Shown: positions 1-5,699 of the stretch, one piece after another
How the letters are laid out: each line of letters starts with the position of its first letter
Position numbering within the stretch: the stretch's first letter is position 1
Assembly: GCA_035315685.1 (NCBI GenBank)
Contig: DATFXR010000510.1
Span: 1-6,106 of the forward strand
DNA: 6,106 bases
Source of the DNA: QHWK01 sp035315685
Lineage (GTDB): Bacteria; Acidobacteriota; Vicinamibacteria; Vicinamibacterales; CAVVIG01
Direction: 5' to 3'
Notes under the pieces: generated by a model
The model's input: only the letters and a program-made list of their open reading frames with translations
Database searches by the model: none
Told to the model about the DNA's origin: nothing
Program-made: the position numbers and the translations under genes

Positions 1-611
1 CCCACAACCGCACCCACCATCGCGAATCCGAGGCTCGTCTGCAGGCTGGAAAAGATCCACGTGAGGGCGCTCGGGACGAGCACGTGCCGCACGAGCTGCC
101 GCTCGGTGGCGCCGAGCATCCGCACGTTGTCGATCAGCACCGGGTCCGCGTCGCGAACGCCCTGGTAGGTGTTGAAGAACATCACGAAGAAGACCAGCGT
201 GACGGCGAGCGCGACCTTGGACCAGATGCCGAGACCAAACCAGAGCAGGAACAGCGGCGCGAGCACGACGCGCGGCACGGCGTTGAGCATCTTGATGTAC
301 GGGTCGAGCACCTGCGCGAGAAACGGCGACCGGGCAAGCAGGAATCCGAGCGATACGCCGAGCGCAGCGCCGGCGACCAGCCCAAGCAGCGACTCCTCGA
401 GCGTCACCGCGAGATGGCCCCACAACGTGCCGCTGGTGATCCACCGCACGATGCGGGCGCCGATGTCGCTGGGGCGGCTGACGAAGAACGGATCGAGAAC
501 CTGCACCGACACGAGCGTCTGCCACAGCGCGAGCAGCGCGATGCCGAGCGCGAGCTGCGACGCAAGCACGATCGCGCCGGACGGAGTAGCGGAGGGATCC
601 GGTTCAGGCAC
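1..611 (-). CDS. ABC transporter permease, nitrate/sulfonate/taurine (SsuC/TauC-like) type, 3'-truncated by the window edge
   Basis: Inner-membrane channel subunit of a binding-protein-dependent importer, paired with the ATPase encoded just upstream. I translated it by hand from a GTG at 611: 203 complete codons run off the left edge, so about 50-60 C-terminal residues of a usual 250-270 are missing. Hydrophobic segments lie at about residues 13-34, 74-93, 112-130 and 132-150, and a further one is cut at 194-203. The cytoplasmic EAA-type coupling loop is visible at about 162-182 (NVRMLGATERQLVRHVLVP); it contacts the ATPase. AVPRVVLAPLFLLWFGLG and FFNTYQGV are typical of this permease family. 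The GTG was chosen because a GAGG lies 6 bases upstream and the start overlaps the ATPase stop by 8 bases. The solute cannot be read from the permease. The family call is firm; the substrate is unknown. Confidence 0.93.
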   Translation of the reverse strand, partial: MPEPDPSATPSGAIVLASQLALGIALLALWQTLVSVQVLDPFFVSRPSDIGARIVRWITSGTLWGHLAVTLEESLLGLVAGAALGVSLGFLLARSPFLAQVLDPYIKMLNAVPRVVLAPLFLLWFGLGIWSKVALAVTLVFFVMFFNTYQGVRDADPVLIDNVRMLGATERQLVRHVLVPSALTWIFSSLQTSLGFAMVGAVV

Positions 612-1425
612 GACGGCCCTCGGCGGCACGGTGACTCTTGATCACCTCTTCGCGCAGGACAGCCCAGATCGTGCGATACAGATCGACGAATGCGGATGCT
701 GTGCGAAGCTCCATGAGATCGCGTGGGCGATCGAGCGCGACATGATGCTGCGCGACGACGCGCGCCGCCGGACCGGCCGAGAGGATCACCACCTCGTCGG
801 CGAGTGCGATCGCCTCTTCGAGATCGTGCGTGACGAAGACGACGGTCTTGCGATCGAGACTTTCCGGCGAGCGTCCTTCCCACAGCGACAGCAGCTCGGT
901 CTCCATCCGCTGGCGCGTGTGGATGTCGAGCGCGCTGAATGGTTCGTCCATCAGCACCATGCCGCGATCGAGCATCCAGTTCTGGGCCATCGCAACCCGC
1001 TTGCGCATGCCGCCGCTCAACTGCGCCGGGTAGTGCGCGGCGAAGTTGGCGAGTCCCACCCGTGTCAGCCAGGCATCGGCCCGGGCATGCGCGGCGGCGC
1101 GCCTGACGCCGCCGAGAATCAGGCCGAGCGCGACGTTGTCGCGCACCGTTTTCCACGGCAGCAACGCATCCTGCTGAAACATGTACGTCGCGTGACGGTT
1201 CAAACCGTCGAGCGGCTCACCGGCGACGCGGACAACGCCGGAGCTGGGCGACAGCAGACCGGCGGCGACATTGAGCAGCGTCGACTTGCCACAGCCGCTC
1301 GGTCCGACGATGGCGACGAAGGCGCCCGACGGCACGGCGAGCGAGACGCCGTCGAGCGCGCGGTAGACACGGCGATCGGGCGTGCCGAAATCGCGCGATA
1401 CCCCGTCGAGCTCGAGCGCGTTCAT
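604..1425 (-). CDS. ABC transporter ATP-binding protein, nitrate/sulfonate/taurine (SsuB/TauB-like) family
   Basis: Cytoplasmic ATPase that powers solute import through the permease encoded next; 273 residues, normal for the family. Visible motifs are Walker A GPSGCGKST (41-49), Q-loop FQQD (83-86), signature LSGGM (136-140), Walker B MVLMDE (156-161, catalytic Glu161), D-loop SALD (164-167) and H-loop His200 in VTHD. All residues needed for ATP hydrolysis are present. The reading frame stays open upstream, but ATG 1425 was chosen because it starts the conserved N-terminus (MNALELDGVSRDFG) and overlaps the hydrolase stop as ATGA, a classic coupling arrangement. No strong Shine-Dalgarno precedes it. 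The usual basic/alanine residues after the signature are AQNW here, which still fits this subfamily. Family assignment is secure; the solute is unknown and no substrate-binding protein gene is in view. Confidence 0.97.
   Translation of the reverse strand: MNALELDGVSRDFGTPDRRVYRALDGVSLAVPSGAFVAIVGPSGCGKSTLLNVAAGLLSPSSGVVRVAGEPLDGLNRHATYMFQQDALLPWKTVRDNVALGLILGGVRRAAAHARADAWLTRVGLANFAAHYPAQLSGGMRKRVAMAQNWMLDRGMVLMDEPFSALDIHTRQRMETELLSLWEGRSPESLDRKTVVFVTHDLEEAIALADEVVILSAGPAARVVAQHHVALDRPRDLMELRTASAFVDLYRTIWAVLREEVIKSHRAAEGRRA
618..621 (-). promoter_or_regulatory. Shine-Dalgarno GAGG for the permease GTG start
   Basis: On the minus strand GAGG sits 6 bases before the GTG at 611-609, inside the end of the ATPase gene. 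It supports a GTG start for the permease and suggests translation coupled to the preceding gene. Confidence 0.6.
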
Positions 1426-2249
1426 CGCCGTGCAGGGCGGTCGGCCTGCATCGCGACCTCGGAGAGAAAGCCTTCGGCCGCCCGCGTCACTTCGTCCGCC
1501 GCGAGCCGTTCGCTGTGCGGGCTGTGCCCACCCTCCGCAATCACTGCAACGCGCGCCTGCGGGAGCGCTGCGCGGATGGCGTCGAGCTCGCCCGGTTCGG
1601 TTCGCGGATCCTGTGCGCCGTGGATGACGAGCGTCGGCACGCGCAGCTCCGAGAGACGCCCACCGTAGAGATCGGCGTCGGCCTCCGGCCGCTCGTCTGC
1701 GATCCGGAGCCACGCGCCGCCGTTGATGCGAATCAGATCGCGCCACGCCTCGCCGTGCTCACGGGCAAGCACACCCGCGACGCGTTCGCCAAGGAGGTCG
1801 GGATTGTCCATCATCGTCGCGAAGAAGCTCCGCGACGAAGGCTTGCTGCAGTACAGATGTGTCGCCTCGACGATCAGCGCGCCAAGCCGGCCGGGCCGCG
1901 CGAGACCCATCAGCAGCGCGATGACCGCTCCATCGCTGTGACCCCATAATACGGGGCGCTCGACAGCGAGCGCGTCGATGACCGCAAAGGTCTCAGCGGC
2001 CGCACGGTGATGGAAGTCGACCTCCTGTGTCGCGAGCCGCCCGGACCGTCCGTATCCGGTGCGATCGGGAATCAGGATCCGATGCACGCGAGACAACGCC
2101 GCGATCTGACGATCGAACGGATAGATCTCGTAACCCCATCCGCCATGGAGCACGACCAGCGGCGAGCCCTCGCCGATGTCGCGATAATGAATCGGCACCG
2201 GCGACACACCGGGCGCGAGCGGCGAGGCAGGAAGCGCGACGTTCGGCAC
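1422..2249 (-). CDS. alpha/beta-fold hydrolase, first visible gene of the ABC transporter operon
   Basis: Predicted soluble serine hydrolase of 275 residues with no signal peptide. The oxyanion-hole motif HGGWG is at 35-39, the nucleophile elbow GHSDG at 103-107 (Ser105), the acid is probably Asp214 in HGAQDP, and the catalytic base is probably His242 in EGGHS. A helical cap lies at about 130-200. The triad is therefore complete, but the fold covers esterases, lactonases, C-C hydrolases and haloperoxidase-like enzymes, so the substrate cannot be named. The start is a GTG at 2249-2247: a stop codon lies four codons upstream and no ATG intervenes. The stop overlaps the ATPase ATG as ATGA, so hydrolase, ATPase and permease are probably one operon and the hydrolase may process the imported compound. 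That link is inferred from position only. Confidence 0.93.
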   Translation of the reverse strand: MPNVALPASPLAPGVSPVPIHYRDIGEGSPLVVLHGGWGYEIYPFDRQIAALSRVHRILIPDRTGYGRSGRLATQEVDFHHRAAAETFAVIDALAVERPVLWGHSDGAVIALLMGLARPGRLGALIVEATHLYCSKPSSRSFFATMMDNPDLLGERVAGVLAREHGEAWRDLIRINGGAWLRIADERPEADADLYGGRLSELRVPTLVIHGAQDPRTEPGELDAIRAALPQARVAVIAEGGHSPHSERLAADEVTRAAEGFLSEVAMQADRPARR

Positions 2250-2283
2250 GAAACGCCTATGCTAAGGTAAGTCGTCACAGTTT
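2250..2283. promoter_or_regulatory. 34-bp divergent intergenic gap with a candidate shared -10 region
   Basis: Only 34 bases separate the hydrolase GTG (minus) from the peptidase ATG (plus). TATGCT at 2258-2263 is a candidate plus-strand -10, predicting a start near 2270 and a leader of about 14 bases. The overlapping TAGCAT at 2264-2259 on the minus strand is a candidate -10 for the hydrolase operon, predicting a start near 2252, only three bases before its GTG. Each matches TATAAT at four of six bases. I see no convincing -35 for either, and neither gene has a well-placed Shine-Dalgarno (AAGG at 2264-2267 is 16 bases from the ATG). Inference from short, weak motifs. Confidence 0.35.
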
Positions 2284-4272
2284 ATGAAGAAGCCGTTGCT
2301 CAGCGCGGTCGTCAGAGTCGCGGGCGTGCTGGCGGCGGCAGCCGTCGCCGCGCAGGCGCCGATCACACCCGAGCAGACACTCGATCGCCGCTCGATCGGG
2401 GAACGCGGCGAAGGGCTCGCTTTTTCGCCGGACGGATCGCGAGTGGTCTTCACGGTTGCGGAACCGGCGAAGGGCACGGTACGGCCGCGCGCGATCTGGA
2501 TGCTCGACGTCGCGCGCGAGACGCTGCGTCAGCTGACCTTCTCGGGCCGCAACGATTCGTCGCCGCGCTGGGCGCCGGACGGCGGCTCGATTGCGTTTCT
2601 GTCCGATCGCGATGGCCCGTCGCAGCTCTATCGACTGCCGATGCGCGGCGGCGAAGCCGAGAAGCTCACCGACCGCAAGGACGCGATCCGCGCGTTCCGC
2701 TGGTCACCCGACGGCCGCCGCATCGCGCTGCTGATGCCGGAGCCGAAGCCCGACGCGACGCAACAGCGCGAGCGCGACAAAGACGATGCGCGCGTCGAAG
2801 ACAGGGACGAGCGGCACGCGCGCGTCTGGCTGCTCGATGTCGCGACACACCAGCTGACGCAGGCGACGACGATCAACTGGCGCATCGAGGACATCGAATG
2901 GACGCCGGACGGTGCCGGCCTGATCGCCGTGGCGCGCCCGAGGCCCGAGTCGGACCAGTGGAACGAGCGGATCTACGCGATCGATCTGCACGACGGGCAC
3001 TTCACGCCGATTGGCGAGCCGCATCGTCCAATTGGCGGCCTGGCGGTATCGCCCGACGGCAGGACTGTGGCGTACGTCGGCGGCCGCATCGATGGCCCGT
3101 CGCCGCACGATCTGTATCTACAGCCGACCGCTGGCGGTGAGCCGCGCAACCTGACCGCGACGTCGATCGATCGCCAGATCAGCCAGGTGCGGTGGATCGA
3201 CAACGAGTCGCTGCTGGTCTCTGTCGGACGCGGCTTCGCCACCGAGCTCGCCAGCGTCGGCCGCGACGGCCGCGCGCGCACGATCGATCGTCTGGACGTG
3301 AACCCCTCGCAGTTCGCCCGCTCGGCGGACGGCACGATTGCGTTCGTCGGCGAGACCGCGACTCGCCCGGCGGAGCTGTGGCTGCGGACGGCCGACGGGA
3401 GCACGCGCGCGCTGACGCGGTTCAACGAAAAGTGGGCCTCGATTCCGATCGTGCCGCCCGAACTGGTGAAATACAAAAGCGCCGACGGCGTCGAGATCGA
3501 AGCGGCGCTGCTCCGACCGACGACAAATCACCTCGCCGCCAATCCGTCCAGTCCCCAGTCCCCAGTCGCCGGTCCCCTCGTCGTTCTCGTCCACGGCGGC
3601 CCGACCGGCCGATGGTCCGACGCGTTCGAGCCGTGGGGCCAGCTGCTCGCCGCGCGCGGCTACGCCGTCCTCTATCCGAACGTGCGCGGTTCCACCGGTT
3701 ACGGCCACCGGTTCGTCGGAATGAACCGCGCCGACTGGGGCGGCGGCGACTTCAAGGACGTCATGGCCGGCGTCGACTGGGCGATCGCGCGCGGCATTGC
3801 CGATCCGAATCGCCTCGGCATCGGCGGCTGGTCCTACGGCGGCTACATGGCGGCGTGGGCGGTCACCCAGACCACCCGCTTCAAGGCCGCTGTCTCGGGG
3901 GCGCCGGTGATCGACATGGCCAGTGAGTTCGGCACCGAGAACGAGTCCGGTTACGACGAGTGGTTCTATGGCACGCCGTACGAAAAGCTCGAGGGGTTCA
4001 TTCGCAGCTCGCCGATGACCTACGTCAGGAACGTGAAGACGCCGACGCTGCTGCTGCAGGGCGCCGACGATGAGACGGATCCGATCGGCCAGAGCCAGCA
4101 GTTCTATCGCGGCCTGAAGCGATACAACGTCGAGGCCGAGCTCGTCGTGTATCCGCGTGAACCGCACGGACTGCGCGAGGAGAAGCATCTCGTCGACCGG
4201 CTGAACCGCATCGTCGCGTGGTACGACAAGTACTTGAGCGCGCGCGCGAACACGACAGGGCTGCAATTCTGA
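2284..4272 (+). CDS. exported S9-family serine peptidase (prolyl oligopeptidase / dipeptidyl- or acylaminoacyl-peptidase type)
   Basis: 662-residue peptidase that probably cleaves short peptides outside the cytoplasm. An N-terminal signal peptide (MKKPLL, then a hydrophobic run, likely cut after VAA at 21-23) is followed by a beta-propeller with TolB/WD40-like SPDG-type repeats, such as FSPDG near 47-51, RWAPDGG, RWSPDGRR, WTPDG and VSPDG. A charged loop (about 155-180) interrupts the propeller, as is common in the family. The alpha/beta hydrolase domain runs from about 385 to the end: HGGP at 437-440, nucleophile motif GWSYGGYMA with Ser517, probable acid Asp596 in GADDETDP, and base His628 in EPHG. 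The usual VP after the acid is DP. ATG 2284 is the first start after an in-frame stop; no Shine-Dalgarno is seen. The linker before HGGP contains a heptamer DNA repeat translated as protein. It runs divergently from the hydrolase operon. Confidence 0.96.
   Translation: MKKPLLSAVVRVAGVLAAAAVAAQAPITPEQTLDRRSIGERGEGLAFSPDGSRVVFTVAEPAKGTVRPRAIWMLDVARETLRQLTFSGRNDSSPRWAPDGGSIAFLSDRDGPSQLYRLPMRGGEAEKLTDRKDAIRAFRWSPDGRRIALLMPEPKPDATQQRERDKDDARVEDRDERHARVWLLDVATHQLTQATTINWRIEDIEWTPDGAGLIAVARPRPESDQWNERIYAIDLHDGHFTPIGEPHRPIGGLAVSPDGRTVAYVGGRIDGPSPHDLYLQPTAGGEPRNLTATSIDRQISQVRWIDNESLLVSVGRGFATELASVGRDGRARTIDRLDVNPSQFARSADGTIAFVGETATRPAELWLRTADGSTRALTRFNEKWASIPIVPPELVKYKSADGVEIEAALLRPTTNHLAANPSSPQSPVAGPLVVLVHGGPTGRWSDAFEPWGQLLAARGYAVLYPNVRGSTGYGHRFVGMNRADWGGGDFKDVMAGVDWAIARGIADPNRLGIGGWSYGGYMAAWAVTQTTRFKAAVSGAPVIDMASEFGTENESGYDEWFYGTPYEKLEGFIRSSPMTYVRNVKTPTLLLQGADDETDPIGQSQQFYRGLKRYNVEAELVVYPREPHGLREEKHLVDRLNRIVAWYDKYLSARANTTGLQF
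3548..3577 (+). repeat. tandem heptamer repeat (CAGTCCC-type) inside the S9 peptidase gene
   Basis: Four consecutive 7-base units fill 3549-3576: CAGTCCC, CAGTCCC, CAGTCGC, CGGTCCC. They are read as residues about 423-431 (SPQSPVAGP), in the loop between the propeller and the catalytic domain, just before HGGP. Because 7 is not a multiple of 3, only changes of three units keep the frame. The unit is related to the arrays at 4386-4447 and 5668-5694. Confidence 0.85.
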
Positions 4273-4432
4273 GTGGGGCTGGGGTTTGGGGCTGGGGCCT
4301 AGCTGAATTGAGGCTGCGGACTGGAGGCTTGGGGCTTGCCAAACGCTCGGATGAAGCCTTCGCGCTACGAACGCCGTCTCGAATTCAGCTAGCCCCGAGC
4401 ACCTAGCCCCTCTCGCCCCGAGCCCCGAGCCT
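4273..4432. repeat. 160-bp composite repeat filling the gap between convergent genes
   Basis: The space between the peptidase stop and the unknown gene's stop has three parts: a G-rich left block (4275-4300), a non-repetitive core (about 4310-4381), and a C-rich right block (4386-4432, continuing into the next gene to 4447). The ends form an imperfect 22-base inverted repeat, 4288-4309 against 4382-4403, with an 11-base perfect inner part (CTAGCTGAATT / AATTCAGCTAG). There is no protein with recognisable features and no transposase. It could be a short non-autonomous repeat of the genome, a bidirectional terminator, or both. I cannot name the repeat family. Confidence 0.7.
4275..4297 (+). other. 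potential G-quadruplex motif directly after the peptidase stop codon
   Basis: Four perfect runs of four G, at 4275-4278, 4281-4284, 4288-4291 and 4294-4297, are separated by loops of 2, 3 and 2 bases. The first run starts three bases after the end of the TGA. On the peptidase transcript this would be an RNA quadruplex motif at the very start of the 3' untranslated region. The motif is seen directly; folding and any role in termination are inferred. Confidence 0.7.
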
Positions 4433-4447
4433 CTAGCCCCTAGCCCC
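4386..4447 (-). repeat. C-rich heptamer array (NAGCCCC), G-runs on the minus strand
   Basis: Six CCCC runs (4393, 4407, 4416, 4423, 4437 and 4444) are mostly spaced seven bases apart as GAGCCCC or TAGCCCC, with some irregular units. Read on the minus strand these are GGGG runs lying just after, and partly inside, the end of the 169-residue protein gene, so its transcript would also meet a quadruplex-capable stretch. CAGCTAGCCCC at 4386-4396 recurs exactly at 5664-5674. Confidence 0.75.
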
Positions 4448-4942
4448 GACACCCTGTGTCTGCGGAACGTCCTTCAGGGCGCCCCACGTCTCAGGATCCT
4501 GGCAGAGCAGCGTATTGAGGTAGATGTTGACGTCCTCGGCGGGAAACTGCTCGGCGATCCGTGCGGCGGCCGGCGCGATCTTGTCGGCGGCAGGCTTCAC
4601 GGCATCTTCCTGAATCAATCCGTTCTCGTGCGCGATCCCGAGCGCATCCAGGAAGGTGCCCATCATCGGCCGCTGCTCGGCGAGGTGGTACACGATTAAC
4701 GCGCGGCCGGCGATCTGATCGGGTACCGTGCCGAGCGTGGCAAGATGCCGCGCCTTGCGATCGACGTCGAGCGCGATGATCGTTTTGGGGCGGAATTTCT
4801 TCTGCTGCGCGATCAGCAGCGCTGCCTGCACCTGATCGTCGGTCGCATCCGGATCGGCCCAGAACGCGCGCGCCGCCCGCGTGCGCTGCTCGACGGTCAG
4901 CCGTTTCCAGAGGCGTGAAGGGGTCAGCGTCGTGTCGGTCAT
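4433..4942 (-). CDS. conserved-looking hypothetical protein, 169 residues, function unknown
   Basis: Not recognised as a named domain family. The protein lacks a signal peptide and membrane segments, so it is probably cytoplasmic, and it looks mostly alpha-helical. Visible blocks are an N-terminal helix-rich part (LWKRLTVEQRTRAARAFW, 11-28), a short Asp-rich turn and helix (DPDATDDQVQAALLIAQQ), a basic segment (KKFRPKTIIALDVDRKARHLA) and a well-ordered block HLAEQRPMMGTFLDALGIAHENGLI. A more acidic C-terminal part contains NIYLNTLLCQD. The last residues GARG and the TAG stop are encoded by two copies of the GGGGCTA heptamer, so the natural C-terminus may have been altered. ATG 4942 lies only 8 bases after a TAGAAT box and has no Shine-Dalgarno, suggesting a leaderless or nearly leaderless mRNA. 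It converges with the peptidase gene and diverges from the methyltransferase gene. Coding status is supported by codon pattern and protein-like composition. Confidence 0.8.
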   Translation of the reverse strand: MTDTTLTPSRLWKRLTVEQRTRAARAFWADPDATDDQVQAALLIAQQKKFRPKTIIALDVDRKARHLATLGTVPDQIAGRALIVYHLAEQRPMMGTFLDALGIAHENGLIQEDAVKPAADKIAPAAARIAEQFPAEDVNIYLNTLLCQDPETWGALKDVPQTQGVGARG

Positions 4943-4961
4943 TACTTGTTATTCTAGTCAC
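4943..4961. promoter_or_regulatory. 19-bp bidirectional promoter candidate with overlapping -10 boxes
   Basis: The two divergent start codons are only 19 bases apart. On the plus strand TGT-TATTCT (4947-4955) is an extended -10 that places the start at 4962, the A of the methyltransferase ATG. On the minus strand TAGAAT (4956-4951, five of six matches to TATAAT) places the start at about 4944, two bases before the other ATG. No -35 is convincing. Neither gene has a Shine-Dalgarno, which agrees with leaderless translation. Position and symmetry make this stronger than either box alone. Confidence 0.55.
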
Positions 4962-5657
4962 ATGCCTCGAAGGTGTGCGCGCCGTGCGTTGCGCTGGGTG
5001 TCGTGGCTGGTGCTGGCCGCCGCGGTCGGCGCGCAAGCTCCCGGCGTTCATCCGATCAGCGGACGCCGCTTTGCGCCGGTGATGGGCTATCAGGGCGCCG
5101 GCTGGCTCGAACGGGTCGAGCGCGACGATGAGGAGGCGCCCGACGTGGCGCTGAACGTGTTGAAGATCGCGAAGGGCGCGACGGTTGCCGACATTGGCGC
5201 CGGATCTGGATTCATCACGGAACGGCTGGCCGCGCGGGTCGGCCCGAGCGGCAAGGTGTTCGCCAACGACCTTCAGCCGCAGATGCTCGACCTGCTTGCC
5301 AGGCGGCTGGCGCGCAAGAGGATCACCAACGTCACGCTGGTGAAGGGGGAGCTCGACGATCCGAAGCTGCCGCCGGCATCAGTCGACCTCGAGATCATGG
5401 TGGACGTCTACCACGAGTTCTCGCAGCCGCAGGCGATGCTGCGTCATCTGCGCGAGGCGCTCAAGCCGGACGGACGGATGGTTCTGCTCGAGTACCGCAA
5501 GGAGGATCCGTCGATCCCGATTCGCCCGGAACACAAGATGAGCGTCGCCGAGGCGAAGCTCGAAGTCGAAGCCGAAGGATTCACGCTGTCGAAAGTCGAT
5601 GAGTCGCTGCCCCGCCAGCACATCCTGATCTTCACGGCAACGCCGGTCAGCCCCTGA
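4962..5657 (+). CDS. exported class I SAM-dependent methyltransferase
   Basis: 231-residue protein with a signal peptide (MPRRCARRALRWVSW, hydrophobic run, likely cleaved after VGA at 22-24) followed by a Rossmann methyltransferase domain. The mature N-terminus has HPISGRRFAPVMGYQG (about 30-45), a segment I associate with a group of exported methyltransferases in Acidobacteriota and related soil bacteria. SAM-binding motif I is ADIGAGSGF (76-84), the acidic residue after beta-2 is Asp103 in ANDLQPQML, and the motif IV region is LEIMVDVYHEF (about 144-154). LKPDGRMVLLEYRKED follows. Substrate unknown. The frame is open upstream to an ATG at 4881, but that would overlap the divergent gene by 62 bases and bury the signal peptide, so ATG 4962 is preferred. 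It may share a transcript with the MBOAT gene 42 bases downstream. SAM is cytoplasmic, so an exported enzyme is puzzling; an uncleaved membrane anchor is the alternative. Confidence 0.9.
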   Translation: MPRRCARRALRWVSWLVLAAAVGAQAPGVHPISGRRFAPVMGYQGAGWLERVERDDEEAPDVALNVLKIAKGATVADIGAGSGFITERLAARVGPSGKVFANDLQPQMLDLLARRLARKRITNVTLVKGELDDPKLPPASVDLEIMVDVYHEFSQPQAMLRHLREALKPDGRMVLLEYRKEDPSIPIRPEHKMSVAEAKLEVEAEGFTLSKVDESLPRQHILIFTATPVSP

Positions 5658-5663
5658 GGGGAT

Positions 5664-5697
5664 CAGCTAGCCCCAGCCCCGAGCCCCGAGCCCCGAC
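5664..5697 (+). repeat. short heptamer repeat between the methyltransferase and MBOAT genes
   Basis: CAGCTAG followed by four CCCC runs (5671, 5677, 5684 and 5691) with loops of 2, 3 and 3 bases. It shares its first 11 bases with 4386-4396. On the minus strand it is a perfect four-run G-quadruplex motif. It fills most of the 42-base gap and ends 2 bases before the GTG of the next gene. Confidence 0.8.
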
Positions 5698-5699
5698 GC

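Noticed and set aside
84..641. Plus-strand frame of 185 codons at the left end
   Set aside because: It is antisense to the permease, whose minus-strand translation gives continuous family-typical sequence from 611 to the edge.
169..1668. Long plus-strand open frame opposite the permease, ATPase and hydrolase genes
   Set aside because: It lies antisense to genes with complete family motifs, has no recognisable domain, and its Ser/Arg/Ala-rich composition is typical of antisense frames in G+C-rich DNA.
1426..1746. N-terminal extension of the ATPase frame upstream of ATG 1425
   Set aside because: It would overlap the hydrolase gene by over 300 bases and is Arg/Ala-rich and unlike ABC ATPases. 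The conserved domain starts at MNALELDG, with an ATGA overlap.
4386..4447. CRISPR-like array
   Set aside because: The units are about 7 bases with no spacers, so this is a short tandem repeat and not a CRISPR.
3118..4452. Long minus-strand open frame opposite the S9 peptidase, starting in the repeat block
   Set aside because: Antisense to the catalytic domain of a clear peptidase. Its first part is translated repeat (GLGARG-like) and no domain is visible.
4881..4961. Longer start for the methyltransferase at ATG 4881
   Set aside because: It would overlap the divergent gene's start and place 27 polar residues before the signal peptide.
5651..5661. CCCCTGAGGGG palindrome at the methyltransferase stop as a terminator
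   Set aside because: Four-base arms with a three-base loop and no following T tract are too weak to call a terminator.
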